Of a stretch of 64,000 nucleotides of DNA, positions 1-12,520 are shown piece by piece. Origin of the DNA: Scortum barcoo (lineage: Eukaryota > Chordata > Actinopteri > Centrarchiformes > Terapontidae); contig CM041550.1 of assembly GCA_023238725.1 (NCBI GenBank), positions 21,238,086-21,302,085 of the forward strand, in the 5' to 3' direction. Every line of letters starts with the position of its first letter. Within the stretch, counting starts at the first letter, position 1. The position numbers were made by a program, and so were the translations under genes. The notes under the pieces are model-generated. The model was not told where the DNA came from. It searched no databases and worked only from the letters and a program-made list of their open reading frames with translations.

Positions 1-53
1 CACGGGTGCAAGTCCGGAATATGGCTACTTTGAAACTCTGAATTCCCTCCTAC

Positions 54-442
54 TGTTAGGTTCCTGTCGTGTCTCCCCTGTGTCTGGTCTCCCTGCTCTC
101 CCTTGTGTGTGCGTTTGTCTCCCTCTGTCTGTTCTTGTCCGTCATGTCCGTTTGTACCGAGGTTGACGAGGAGGTTACTTCAGGACAATCACCACCACCT
201 GGCCTGATTAGTACACCTGCAAGTCATCTCCACTCAAGCCACCTCCTCCTCTGCTGTATTTAAACACCGATTCATTCAAACACTCTCCGCCAGACTGTTC
301 AGTTACCCTGCTTAGTATATTGTGGCTTTTGTAAATCTACTCTTTTATTAAAAGACTGTTTCGAACCTAACTCTCTCTGGTGTCGGGTCTGGTTTTAAGT
401 CTGCATTTTGGAGTCCTAGCTTAGCTTTGCCGGAAAACAACA
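54..442 (+). mobile_element. Solo LTR, Ty3/Gypsy-type (probable)
   Basis: The segment opens TGTTA and closes AACA, the inverted ends expected of an LTR. It is about 389 bp long. A TATA-like TATTTAAA lies at about 258, followed by a poly-A signal ATTAAA near 347, then an R/U5-like stretch. The 'gtctgcattttggagtcc' near the end is typical, from family knowledge, of fish Gypsy LTRs. The 5 bases before it (cctac) and after it (ccttc) agree at 4 of 5 positions, which fits a decayed target duplication. No gag or pol follows, so a solo LTR is the simplest reading. The small open frame inside is not a gene. Orientation is taken from the TATA and poly-A order. Confidence 0.6.
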
Positions 443-1664
443 CCTTCATCCCAAATAAAAAAAAAAACATATTAAAGAACAGTTTGTGAATAGAATAAAT
501 TAAAATGTATTGGTACAGAGATATAAAGAACTTATAATTTATGTTTTATATAGTGAAAAGAGGCCATGAAAGGTCAATTTAGGCAAATGTTATAACATGA
601 CATACAGTAAATGTCAGAATTGTGTTTTATTTACTATATATTAATTGTTATTGTAAGAAAAACAGAAATCAGGTAAGTGTACAGAGTAGACCCAAAACTA
701 CCATAACAGTTATAATTAAAAAAGAATAGGTGGGAAACAATCAAAGGAGTGATTAGAACAGAAAAATGAGGAACAGAACAGTCAGAAACAGAAAACCAGA
801 ATAAAAATAAAGTTGCCCCCCCCCCATCTTTTTTTTGTGCTCTTTTTTTGTGGCTGCTGTTGATCTGTAAAGATGTGCAACTTCGAGATGTGAGCTGTTG
901 TTAAATAGTAATAGTGTAGCAGAGCATGCTGCTCATGCATAGGATGCAAATGAAAGCTGGAACCAGGAACACAACAGCTGATTTCTATGCACACACTGGC
1001 TGCACATGGCTGTGGTGTCATGGTAGAGGAGGAAGTGAAAGTTGTGCAGTTGCTCATGACAAAACTTTCAGTATTTTAGTCTTACAGCATGATCCAGTGA
1101 TGACCTTTAATTACAAAACTGTAAAGTCACAATGTGCAACTGTGGAAAGAGTATTGTATTCACAGGGTTTTCATCAACATGGAACCTTGGATGAACCTTG
1201 ATATCCAGATACCAAATGAGTTTGGTGCTATGGTAGCGGTTGAAGTGCACTGGGGTGGGGCAGCCTAACAGCCAAGCAACACATTGACTACTTTTTTTAA
1301 TTTCATTTTGACTCTAACACTGTAGACCGAAAGGCTTCAGCAGGCCAGAGTGGCTGAGCTCTGTGCTCTAACCACTGCTGCAGTGATCACTCAGACCAGC
1401 ATTTACTCTAAATCACAAATGTGCTAAACTCACATTTATCAACACATTGTCAATCAAAAGTTCTCTCATGCCTGTTGAGAAGGTGATGGATGGTGATGAA
1501 TGGAATAACCCCCCATTCCCAACTGAACTTGAGTGTTGTGACAATAGGCCACCCCACCATGCCATTTATGTTGTTGTTTGAACAAGAAGTACATCAAACC
1601 ATCAACATCCTCAGTGCTACATGCTCACTTAACTTCTATGTGCATTACAGTACTTTGCCCCATC

Positions 1665-1693
1665 TATATATATATATATATATATATAGCTTT

Positions 1694-1754
<61 letters not shown>

Positions 1755-1793
1755 TAGATATATAGATATATATATATATATAGATATACATAT
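1665..1793. repeat. (TA)n microsatellite, interrupted
   Basis: Two TA runs are separated by gctttaga, then TAGATA variants. It is a long AT dinucleotide tract with no other content. Confidence 0.95.
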
Positions 1794-2324
1794 GCACAAA
1801 CTGGAAACTATTGGATGGCTTTACAAATTATAAACTTACACAGAGATGAATAGATAATTATAGTTATCAACATAACGCCTGTAGAGTGATGATTCGTAAT
1901 GAACATAACCTGGTACGTGTAGGGAGGAGTCCTACTGCGGACAGTATCACTCAGTCATTGCTGTGCAGGCTAATCTGGCAAAACTAAAAAAATCACACAT
2001 ATCACTTTGCACTGTATGTGTGTTCATATGTGTGTGTGTGTGTGCATATGTATTGTGATCAAGACAGACGGTCTGATCCTAGTGGAAAGAAACAGCTCAC
2101 TACTGTCTCCATGGAAACAGGCAAGAGGCGATGGAAGTGTGTGTGTGTGTGTAGGGGGAAAGACCTCTGTTCTATTCTGTTCTATTTACTGTTCTTCTAT
2201 ATTGTTCTTTTCTACTCTGTTCTGAGCTACAAACCTCAAATAAGTAAGTGCACAAATACAAAGAAGTATTGTCAGTTTATGTGTCCATGACATTCATGTT
2301 GCATTATCATAAATATCTTCATAA

Positions 2325-2400
2325 AATCCTGTGATGGACTGGAGGTGTCTCCATGTTGTGTCTCTCTGCCTTCTGCACATTGTATGTTGGAGTAAGCTAC
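2325..2400 (+). repeat. Possible fragment of a dispersed fish repeat
   Basis: The string 'gtgatggactggaggtgtct' and the following ~50 bases resemble the 3' part of a dispersed fish repeat that usually reads gatggactggcgacctgtcc and ends near a ctgggataggctcc motif. The 5' part of what I take to be the same family appears at 46.56-46.76 kb. The match is short and diverged, from memory only. Confidence 0.35.
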
Positions 2401-2624
2401 ATCTCTGTGACTGTGGAGGGAACCAGGCAGGTACCAAATTTCATGAAACATTTTCTTAAAAGCTGATATTGATATCAGTGACTTTGTACACTTCTTGGTT
2501 GTGGCATTTTAAATCAGCCTGAAGGGATTGTATTGAGACAGCAGCCAGACCACCATCACCATCTTATGTTACAAACCAAAAATGAAAAAGAGCTGTGGTT
2601 TCTATGAAACTCTTTGTAGGACCT

Positions 2625-2627
2625 GAG

Positions 2628-2662
<35 letters not shown>
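2625..2662. repeat. (TG)n microsatellite
   Basis: Uninterrupted TG dinucleotides, about 17 units. Shorter TG runs occur at about 2030-2044 and 2136-2152. Confidence 0.9.
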
Positions 2663-2664
<2 letters not shown>

Positions 2665-5074
2665 CATGTGTTAAGAGTCTGCTGTTTTTGGCCTACATGG
2701 AGGTTAAGAAGCCCATTTGCAGGACAGAGACATGGGTTGGATTCGGTGTGTGGTTTTTTACACATGGATGCATGTGAGCATATATGCATACTGTATGTCG
2801 GTGCATCGATACTGACACATACAGACGTCACTGGTGCTTAATAATCCATGTTGCTGAATGTCAATTACACTTTTCAACATGGGCATGATGGACACTGTGG
2901 CCTTTCGGTGCACCTTAAGAGATAATCAACACTAGAGTTTTGCACTAATGAAAAAAATACAGAATAAACATTTTAAATATGTAAGTATAATTGTGTACAT
3001 TTCCACAGTTGGATTGTGGGTGCTGGGCTGCCACCAGAAGGGCTTGCTTTATCTGAATCGGCTCTCCAAATGCCAGCAGCATCTGAGAAAAAATGAGGAG
3101 TATGCCAGAGACACAGAGCAATCAATTCTCAAATTAAGATCCCATCAACTTGCCGTCCAATCCAATGGAGTGACCTCTCAATGAATGAATAAATCGGTAA
3201 CCCAGTCAATCAATTCACCACCTCTTGATTGCTTCCTACAAGTCCTCCAAAGCCTGAATCAATAGGTCCTTATGGCAAACAGAGCAAGTGTTCGACTCCC
3301 AGGTGAACATACTGGAGAAACAAAAAGACAATGCATGCGTCACTGCTGATGTCATTAAAACAGATGGTATGTGCCCTGTTTACCTCAGATTTACTATAAA
3401 GTTGAAAAGCCCGATCAATTATTTCCATGTGACTTGAACAGTACAGGGTTTGCTTCCTACAGGTTAGTAAAGTTAATTTAGTATTATATCTTCCACAGAG
3501 AAAGGCCACAAAGTGTTTCACAAGAGTAAACTGATTAAAAATAACAACATGAAAACACTAAAAAGAAACAGTAAAACAGAAGCAATGACAGACCTGAAAA
3601 ATACACAAAAAATTACAAATACTACACAGCACGAGGCGAGACAAAGTCCAGTTTGAATAAATGAGACTAAACGTACCTTTTTGATGCACAATAATGGGAC
3701 CACCATATATATGAATGAGAACTAAGGCTACCACCATAAGTACTGCGTGTTAGAGGAATGTTGCTGTGTTTGTAGCTTGAATTGATACAATTGTGCACAT
3801 TTATTTGTTAGAAAGTCACCTAACCAATAACACCATTATTGCTGATCAAGAGGAACCTCTGTTTTTGCGCTTGATATTTAGGGCAAAAGTCAAATGTCAC
3901 AATTATGTGTAAAAAAAAATGGTATCAAAATGTTCTCATACTTCTCTTCAACATATTGGTAACTTGACATATATATTCTCTCAAATATATTCCTTTCCCA
4001 TCACTTTGTGACTGTAACATGAGTTTGAAAAGGCCTCGCGCCTGGATTATTTCCAAAGGTAAACCTCATATAAAGCTCCCTGTTCCTCATTTCAATTGAA
4101 TTACTCATGTCTTCCTCTCCCTCTCGTTCACACACACTTGCACACACATCATCATTACTGGTAATGGACTACTGCATCAGAAACAGTCTTGCCAGTAATG
4201 TGGAAAATGTGTGCATGTTTTGTTTTTCTGAGCATATACATGCATTTGTGTGTTCATCATTAACTACACTCTGTCATATCACTCTTTAAACAATATATAA
4301 AGATGCATGTCATGCGATATCAGCATTCCTTCGTGTTTGCACTCTGTGGCTTTGAGTTGATATTCAGAGCATAGTCATCTGTTCTCAAACAACCTCGTAA
4401 TGACCAAGGTTTCTGGGAAGCAGTTCTTTTAAGTAGCTAGGGGCCAACATGACAAATGAATAAGTCAGTCACAAAGAAGCTTACGTTTGCGCTTGTTGAT
4501 GGCAGAACTCGCCTTTCACCATTTCCTGACCTCTGATATCTGTGTTCAAATTATTTGCCTAAGCTATGAAATAAGGAATGTGATTGCTCAGATATGATAC
4601 ATTATCAGTTTTTAACCTGGAAAACAAACAACACACACTGCTGCTCTTTATTCTTTCTGCACAGATCTGTTGGTATGCAGTCTGATGCATGCACAACAAA
4701 ATTCAATTGCAGCCTCCAGCATCTGTCCTAATCTGTTCTCAATATCACCAAAAGCCCCTCTCTTCAATCTTTTGCTTTCAATCATTTTGTATCACACACA
4801 TGCACACGCACACACACACACACCTCCTTTCTATTGATTGATCAGATCCTTATCCGTCTCTTTGACCTCTAGGGAAAACAAACCAAGGGTGCAGGGTTGT
4901 GTGCTTTTTTTCTTGACCACATTCAATGAAAATGGATGATAATCATTTATTCAGGTTAAATGTCATAAAACCACAAATGTGGTGTGTTTATTTGTTCACT
5001 TTTGAAATGTCAGAAAATATTCAAAAGCCAAATGCATTCAACAAAGGGGGAAAATGTTCTCTTGTTAATAATAC

Positions 5075-5215
5075 TTACTAAGACTAATAATTGTGACTTA
5101 AATTTCACAGTTATAAGATTATGAGATCTCATGATTGCAAGGAAAAAATCTCACTGTTATGAGATCTTGGCTCATAATCATAATTGTGGTATTCAGATTT
5201 AGGAATTATGAAATA
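5075..5215. repeat. ATGAGATCT-rich inverted-repeat patch
   Basis: Multiple self-complementary pieces (ttatgagatct, tgagatctcatga, gagatcttggctcataat) occur within about 140 bp. This is typical of small palindromic fish MITE-like repeats. I see no clear terminal repeats or target duplication, so the class is open. Confidence 0.4.
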
Positions 5216-5404
5216 TATACATTGGATTTGATTATTTAAAATTCCTTTAATTTCTTTTTTGGTGAAAGGATGTGCCTCTGTAAAAACACCCCCTTTCTAC
5301 ACATACCCAAAATATACATATGTTAAAGCTCACTGTATGTGAATTCATAATTACGCACACTCATGAACACATGGGTATTCTATTAGTATCCTGCTAGCCG
5401 GTGT

Positions 5405-5895
5405 ACAGGTGTTAGATAATAAACCACCAGCATCCGTGCCACCATCAATTTCCAATATCACGACTGTAATATACTTTGTTTCACCAAAACCTGGCTAAAA
5501 TCTGGAACACCAGACAGCACTTATCGACCCAGCGGAGGACACTGTATTCCTGTCCACAGATGTCAACCTGCTAGGCTGAGAACATCACCTGTCAGCTGTC
5601 AGTCACGCTGTATCCATGAGGGTTTATCCGCAGCCATCACAAAGAAGACATCAGGAAGAGGATCAGGAAGAGTTTCTACCCTCAGGTTATGGTGATCCTG
5701 ATTGAACTGCCCTGGGAGAGTTTTTAACTGCTTTAGTACTGAAGTTGCTACCATGGTTAACATTATTGTTTACTGCATCTATTCCTTTTGCTTTTTCTAT
5801 TTCACACTCCCTTTACAAAGTTGGTAGAGCTAACAGTGACACTATGTTCACTATGATTATATGTGACAAATAATAAGACTTGAAAACTTGAAAGT
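5405..5895 (+). mobile_element. Internally deleted LINE (L2/Maui-like) remnant
   Basis: Around 5461-5520 one frame reads C-N-I-L-C-F-T-K-T-W-L-K-S-G-T-P-D-S. This matches the apurinic-type endonuclease motif of fish L2/Maui-clade LINEs (usually CNV-CFTETWLN). The sequence then jumps, with no reverse transcriptase, to a LINE-like 3' end with a 'gtgacaaataataagactt' tail ending near 5895. Most of ORF2 is therefore missing. A larger copy of a related element lies at 39.7-41.4 kb. Clade assignment is from remembered motifs. Confidence 0.6.
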
Positions 5896-6829
5896 TAAAC
5901 CACATGTGAAATTATCACATGCATAACGGTCACCCTATTTAATGTTCATACATCCACAGGTGGTTATATGCCTTTTTCTTGGAGGCCACAGCATATTGGA
6001 GGTATTGTGCATGCTGGCTCATTGTCACACTGTCCTGACTTACCGAGTCACTTGAATAAGATAAGGCTATCATTAATATTTCTAATAGCACCCGCTCATG
6101 TCCTGCTGTGACAAGTCAAAATGTCTGCAGTGACTTACTGATTCCTGTTCTCATTTTCTGACTAAAGCGTGCTGTCAGGGTTGCATTTTAGCTGCAAAGA
6201 GGCTCACTAATAATAGTTAGAGTGACCTTGGCTCTGCAAGACCTGATCAGCTGAAACCTCACTTATTCACATCATTTATAACATCCACCTGTTGACAGCA
6301 CATTAAAAAGGCATAGGTGAGATTTGTGGGTCTCTGTGTCACAAGCCTTTGCGTTAATAGCACAAAATTACTTGAGGAGAGGCGTTATGAGTTTTGCTCA
6401 AAAAGTACAGTGAACAGGAGGAAAAACACCTAAAAAGTATGGAAAATCATAACCTGATATAGGGTTTTGCTGATTTAGACATAATCGATCGATCAGGATT
6501 AGTAGCAAATGTAAAAAAAAAGGACCTTCTGACCTTCTGCCTGTATTTCTTTTATTAAAAAAAAATGATTCCAGGTGACTAATTAATAATGACAGGACTA
6601 TCCCTTTAAAGAAGTCCGCTTTACGGAGGAACAGTCCATTTCACTGAAATGGGGAACTCTCTCTATGCATCGTGAGCTTTCAAAATCTTCTGACTCAAAA
6701 AAATACACCATGAAGGAAAATAAACCCTTTACTTTGATCTTTCTCTAAAGCACGGGCATCACATTACACTGAAAACCAGAGAAGTGATGGTTTAACATCT
6801 TCGCAAAAAAGCGGCGATCACCCCCTTTT

Positions 6830-7046
6830 TGGGTCGTTTCTATTTATAGCATCAGCTGTTGCAATACAAAGATTAGCTGCTCGACGTTTTGTTCCGCAGA
6901 TGTGGGGAGCGCTCTGCCGTCTGTGCGGAGAGAGGGACGGACAGACAGAAACAGACAGAGAGGGACGGACCGACGGACAAAGATGAGGAGGGGGACGTCG
7001 GCGTGAGGACGCTTTCTTTGTGTTCACCTCAGCGGAGCTCGCAGCG
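6830..7046 (+). promoter_or_regulatory. mras: CpG-rich promoter and likely non-coding exon 1 of mras
   Basis: From about 6880 to 7260 the AT-rich background switches to dense CpG and G+C, the usual vertebrate promoter signature. A TATA-like 'tatttata' lies at 6841-6848. A strong splice donor, gcagcg|gtaagt, ends a putative exon at 7046. A (GGAC/GACA)-rich stretch occurs at 6935-6985. The next + strand gene is mras, whose first coding exon has its own acceptor at 16991 and only 70 nt of leader, so an upstream non-coding exon is needed; this is the best candidate. The transcription start is not determined, and assignment to mras is inference. Confidence 0.6.
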
Positions 7047-7615
7047 GTAAGTAGTCCTCCCTGCTGCCCGAGGAGAGGTCGTGAATGCGGGCGGGTGCGC
7101 TCGCTGACGGCGCGGGGCAACACCTACCGTCAGCGGGGAGCCCGTCCGCCGCGGTACGGACACAACAAGTTACCGGAGGCTAGCTCACTGTCACCGGGTC
7201 AGCCCCACTAATGACAGCGCTGTGGGCTGTCAGCCGGCGGGGGGGAGTCGGCTCGGTTTAATTAACAGTATGAACAACCGTGTCCCGTTTGCGGAAACTC
7301 CCTTTTTTTAGCTGCTAAAACTTCAAAGATGAGTCCGTTATGTGAGGGGCGGCTACTGTCTGAGCTCCACACGGCCGCTCTCAGACAGGCCTCGCCTCTG
7401 TGTGTGTGTGTGTACGTCAGGAAAACGCTCAGAAAGCCACGGTGCTCGTCTTTTATCGTCTGTCAGAGGCGACAGCAGCCGACCGTACACATGGCGGGGT
7501 GCTGTGTGCAGCTGGCTGTGCGGATTGAAGCTCTGGACAGAAAGGAGCAGAGAGATTCTTGGTGAATCAAATCATAGGATGAGATCATTCAGGAGCACCA
7601 GTCAGTCTGCAGAGA

Positions 7616-7616
<1 letters not shown>

Positions 7617-7647
<31 letters not shown>
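7617..7647. repeat. (CA)n microsatellite
   Basis: About 15 CA units just inside the probable first mras intron. Confidence 0.9.
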
Positions 7648-7650
<3 letters not shown>

Positions 7651-8026
7651 GCGTTAATCACTATTAATAGCGAGGTGAAATCACCAGATGATTTGGCTGT
7701 CTGGGAACAGGCCCCCCCTTTATCCCTCCATCATAACTTCATTGAAATGTCAAACCCTGCTGCTGCTGACGTTGCCTGTGAGAGTAATGGTTAGCTGCCG
7801 TTTTGTATGCTGTTTCACCATTTCCCCCAAAGCTTGATTGTGACCTTTGACCAGAGGCAAATCACCTTCTAGATGATTAGTGGATGTTGGGTTTCCCACC
7901 CAGACACACAGGAGTGTGTAATCTGTTAGGTGTGTTAAGAGAATTGTGTTACTCGTTGTTAAGTAATGATTCCTGTGGGATTCAAATAGTTACACTTGCA
8001 GTGTAACCAAGTCGAGTCCTTTTTTT

Positions 8027-8230
8027 CATTTATATAGCCCAGTTTCATGAATCACAGTTTGCCTTAAGAGGGATACAATCTGTATGACACCCTCTGTCCT
8101 GAGACGCTCGACTCAAAAACCAGGAAAAAATGGAAGAAACCATTAGGATGAGCAACAGAGGAGGGATCTCTCTCCCAAGCTGGATAGACGTACAGTAGAT
8201 GTTGAGTGTACAGAACAAATCAACAATAAC
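8027..8230 (+). repeat. Dispersed fish repeat (MITE/SINE-like)
   Basis: It starts 'catttatatagccc', continues with cacagtttgcc, 'acaccctctgtcctgaga', 'gagcaacagaggaggga' and gtacagaacaaatcaac. I recognise this order from a repeat common in percomorph genomes. It contains no open frame. Family name and exact ends cannot be settled without a repeat library. Confidence 0.55.
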
Positions 8231-9200
8231 ATCTCAGTGTAATCTTACCTATGTGACACTTGTCATATTTAAGTGTGGCAAAAAGTTGTCCTGTAGTGTA
8301 GAAAAGTTGGCTTGTGACCAGAGCGTTGAAGTCAACCCTGAGAAAATCAGACAGGGTTTAGACCAATGTCTCATTCACTTGTAAATGTACATTAATGGTC
8401 AACTGATGAATGGTAAATGATCAAAGTGTATTAGAGGAGACCTAAATATTTACTGCAATTTCAGAGACAAGAAGAGTATTTCTTTATATCATCTAGACGT
8501 CTTGTTTAGATTGTCCAAATATTTAAATATGTGATTGTGTGTAGTAATAGTAATTGAAAAATGTTTTATTGAAGTTTCCAATGTTACTTGATCAGGGGTG
8601 CTGGCTCTCTGTGCTTTAGATGTTGTTACATTTAGACACACCTAACAGAAATGTAATTTAATGTTTTAAATCATGGCAGCACTACCAGTGTGGGACACAG
8701 CTAATCATAGTGGTGGACATTAGAAAACATTAGATGAAAAAATAGGAGAATGTGATTGTTTTGGTCAATTTTTGTGCATCTCTAATCAATTTGCCTTAGT
8801 ATCATCGGGGCTGGGAAATTTTGATTGAAACAGATGTGATGCTGGGGTAATGTCCAATATCAACACAGTTCAGCATATGGAACTGTATTTTGTAATGCAT
8901 TACATATTAACATGCTCTTAAAATGAGCAAAACAAGAAGTTCAGTAACAAAATTCCTTTTTTAATCGCAGCTGCTCACAATCATAAATCTGGACAACAAC
9001 ATTTTATGGGCTGATAACATGATTTTGGTGTTAAATTATTGCCAGGTTGTAGTGTTGAGACATAAAAAACATTTTGTGCTGCGCTTACCAGTGGATTTTT
9101 ACTACCACTCATTTTTATGGTGTTCATTTTTGCCTTTTTTTGGCCATGGTTGACTGCTGTCAGCAGGGTCTGAACAGAAATACCATAGATTACTGGTACA

Positions 9201-9893
9201 TAGGGCTGGGTGAGTATGGCTATCTAAATAATATCTCGATATTTTTAGGTAATGATGTGATATACAATATATATCTTGATATACCCATTTTCTCTAAAAT
9301 AACATGCTTTAATTCTCTCTCAGGCTGGAGGGGACCAGGCCCTTATTCTGAGGCAGGCTTTTTAGAGACAGGTCTTCATTTCTAATTCCCTCTGTTTTTT
9401 AAATATATATAATAATGTTTTAGTATGAAGTCTTGTTGTGTTCTCATCTTACTCTCCGGTTCTGCAGTGTTGACAGACGCCCTATAGCCTCTCCCTTTAC
9501 GGAAAACTGAGAAAGTCTGTGAAAGAAATAAAAAGTCCCAGTTTATGTAACGTTACGTCTTCATGACGTCTTCTTGTACTGTTCACAGCAGGGTTGGTTG
9601 AGACTGTTAAAAGCTAGTTAGCAGCTATGAGTCAGGCTAAAGTAAATTAAAGCAGCCTTAAACCAGAGGTCTCCCAAATAAAGTTAGGAGCTGGAAGCTG
9701 CTCGATGAAGAGATTGATCACGCTGTATAATATTTCGTTTTCGCTTGTAATTTTTTTTTTTTGCTGTGATGACCTGCAATCATCACAGCAGAAACACTGA
9801 AAACTTGAAAGTTACGATATGGTTGTCTGCCATATTGCACATCAATAGATATTCAAACTGAATATATATTTGACATAGCATCCAGCCTTACTG
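9201..9893. mobile_element. hAT-like MITE (probable)
   Basis: The left end 'tagggctgggtgagtatgg' and the reverse complement of the right end (taaggctggatgctatgt) form imperfect terminal inverted repeats. The left end matches the familiar 'agggctgggcgatatgg' start of a fish hAT family. The AT-rich subterminal region has the usual repeated gatatat/cgatat motifs. No transposase frame is present, so the element is non-autonomous. A clean 8-bp target duplication was not found, so the ends are approximate. Confidence 0.5.
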
Positions 9894-12282
9894 TTGATGG
9901 TGGTTGTTTCACTTGATGATATCGTCTTCATAGTCAACTGGCAGGTTTGCAGTTCAAACTTTAAACAAAGTGTACTAAGATACTTTGTTATTTACAATAA
10001 TATGTAACTCTAGTTGTAATTCCAGTACTATTAGAAATGAGATCTTCACCATTTAAACAATTTTGTATTCTCTCCCAAATGCAATTGTAAATGAGTTAGT
10101 GTTCAGTAAAATTATTTAATCATTATTTCACTGTCACTGATGCTTGGTACTGGTGCGCTCACAACATCCTGTGTCTTTGTTGAAGTCTAAAATAGCCAGA
10201 AAAAATGTAAAATGATCAGAATGAATGAATGGAAAGATCAGAGTTGAAAAAGCTCCCAGCAAGTCACAGTACATTAGTGAGCCATTTGGGTTGTGTGCGT
10301 GAATGGCGGCTTTATCCACAGAGAATGTCTGAAAATGGCGTAGTATTATGAAAAAAGACATCAGTGTAATTTTTGGCCAAATGGGTTCTCAAACAATGCT
10401 GGGAGACTGTATCAAGTTAGGCATTGGTGATGACCCATAGTCATGTGATCAGCTATACAGTTCTCTGTTGGGCTATTTGCACTTTGATCTAGCAGTGTTG
10501 AGTGTTAAATATCTAGATGTAAAGTCTGATTATTGAATGAAATGTGATGAGGGGCAGCTGACTTTGCTTACCTCATTTTCTCAAATGAATGAAACAGACT
10601 CCAGAGAGTCAGTCTTTTGTTAAAACATCTTTTAAATAAATTTGATCAATGAAGAACTGAGGGCTTGATTGATAGTAATGCATAAATGTGCATCTTTTTT
10701 CCTCCCTTTTGACCAATAATTGTAGAATACTTCCAGCACTGCTGCTGGAAAAGTTGGAGTTCTTTTTGTGTTCTCCACTGCTCACATGCTTTCATGTAAG
10801 CTGTCTTAGTGACAAGAACCAGCAACCTGCTTCTTCCTGGTTGAAAACTCAGCTCCTCCAAAAAGTTAGGGCTTCAACCGTGGTGCACTTCTTAAAATGA
10901 TACTATCTAAGAAAAGTAAAAAATAAGGGTGGGGTTTGACTAGACTTGGTCACTGGACAGCAGCTCGAAGATTTAATACGTTTAAACCCGGCGAACTATG
11001 TCTTAACACTTAGAATGATCTATGAGTGTTGATATCAACGCTGCAGTGCAGACTGGGGTGTGCACCACTGTGTTCCTCCTTATTCCTGTTCTGTGAGATG
11101 TTGCTGCTTTGTTCCCACGTGAAGAGGGAAGTCCCTTTATCCTTTCCCAAGGCAGAGACTTGCAACTTCTCAAGAGCCCAGAGAGAGAGTCATGGAGTCA
11201 CAATGAAGTCTAAAACATAGCAGCTGCTTCTTTTATTTTATGCCGTATGTAAAACCACACACTTGTAGAGTAATGTTGGTAAAGAATTTACAGAATATGT
11301 CACTGGCTTAGTCTCATCTGTGTTTGTTTAGCTGTTTTAGCTGGATGAAGAGAAACTTATTTTACTTCCTGAATAGCCACAGATGTACAGATTGGCCAAA
11401 TGAACCAACATACAAAAGCTTTTCCAAGGCATCCAATAACTTCATATAACTTCATGTATGTGCTGTGCTGCATGGCTGTTTTTGGACTTCAGGTATGACA
11501 TAAAGCAGTTTTACAGTTTCATGCTGTTCATATCTCAAATGTGGTTCTGTCCAGTATTTTCAGGCTGGTTTCAAACAGTGTGCTTCTTGTATAAAACAAT
11601 AGTCCAAAATTAAGTTGTCTCTTTAAAGAGTCGAGGTGAATGGCTCGACCATTTTTACAGACATGAACAGATGGAGATTTAACCTCCTGAATCCAGAAAA
11701 TACTCTGTTTGTTGCGTCCCACACTCTGTCATCTCTAGAAATTACTTTGATATATCACTAAATAGTTTTCTCATGTAGTGTGGGGTGCAAAATATAATCA
11801 TGATGTAAAGACTTTAACACCAGAGTGCAGTATTGGTGTCATGAGTACTGTCTGTGGTTAATTTTAGGCAACAGTAGCACTTAGGTTAAGTTTAGGAAAG
11901 ATTGTGGTTTTGGTTAAATGTTATTAAACACAGAGTGTCTTATGCTTCACCTTAAGCAGGTGCTGCGAATGCTAATTCATAAAATAAAGTTTAATAATGC
12001 TGTAGTTACTACAAGCAGATGTTATAAGATCAGATGTTTTGGCAGAAAACAAATATGTTGTCAGTGATCATTCAATGATGAGTTCAACATCAACATTTTT
12101 GTGACAGATTCTATTAACATTTCTTCATTGTATTAATAAGAAATATAATCCTGTTTGCCTTACACTTCCCACAAAACATAATGACAACTAGTATTATATA
12201 AATGTAACTTTTTTGGCTTTGTTCATGCATCTTGTCTCTTATCTACACAAATTTGGAAAATGGTTTAGATACATACATGCAT

Positions 12283-12520
12283 GGGTGGCAGTAGCTCAGT
12301 CCATAAGTTCTTGGCTTGGGAACCAGAGTTCCCAAGTAGTTGGAGAGGTGCCATTTCACCTCCTGAGCACTGCCGAACCCCAAAACCTGCTCGGGGCGCG
12401 CTGAGCATGCATCTCTCTGTTAGTTGCATGTGCATGTGTGTATTCAGACCTGTGTATGTAAAATGTAATATACCAGAGTGAAAAAACATAATTTCCTTTG
12501 GGATTAATAAAGTTGTATAA
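12283..12520 (+). mobile_element. tRNA-derived SINE
   Basis: The tRNA-like head 'gggtggcagtagctcagt' contains an A-box-like TAGCTCAG. It is followed by the body blocks 'ggagaggtgccatttcacc', gagcactgccgaacccc and ctgctcgggg, then a tail 'gggattaataaagttgta'. This order matches a well-known percomorph tRNA-derived SINE. The copy has lost the B-box region and part of the body. It lies in mras intron 1, same strand as the gene. Confidence 0.75.

Larger units (their letters stand above)
443..5400. other. Intergenic stretch without recognisable gene
   Basis: AT-rich DNA with short open frames only, none with a domain, a credible exon pair or codon character that I can recognise. It contains the (TA)n at 1.7 kb, TG runs near 2.03, 2.14 and 2.64 kb, a CA run near 4.80 kb, a possible decayed fish repeat fragment at 2.33-2.40 kb and a short ATGAGATCT-type inverted-repeat patch at 5.08-5.22 kb. 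The 78-codon frame at 2948-3184 has no recognisable relatives. Confidence 0.6.

Noticed and set aside
2948..3184. 78-codon frame with a hydrophobic start
   Set aside because: No domain, no flanking exons, and the surrounding DNA is AT-rich non-coding; best explained by chance.
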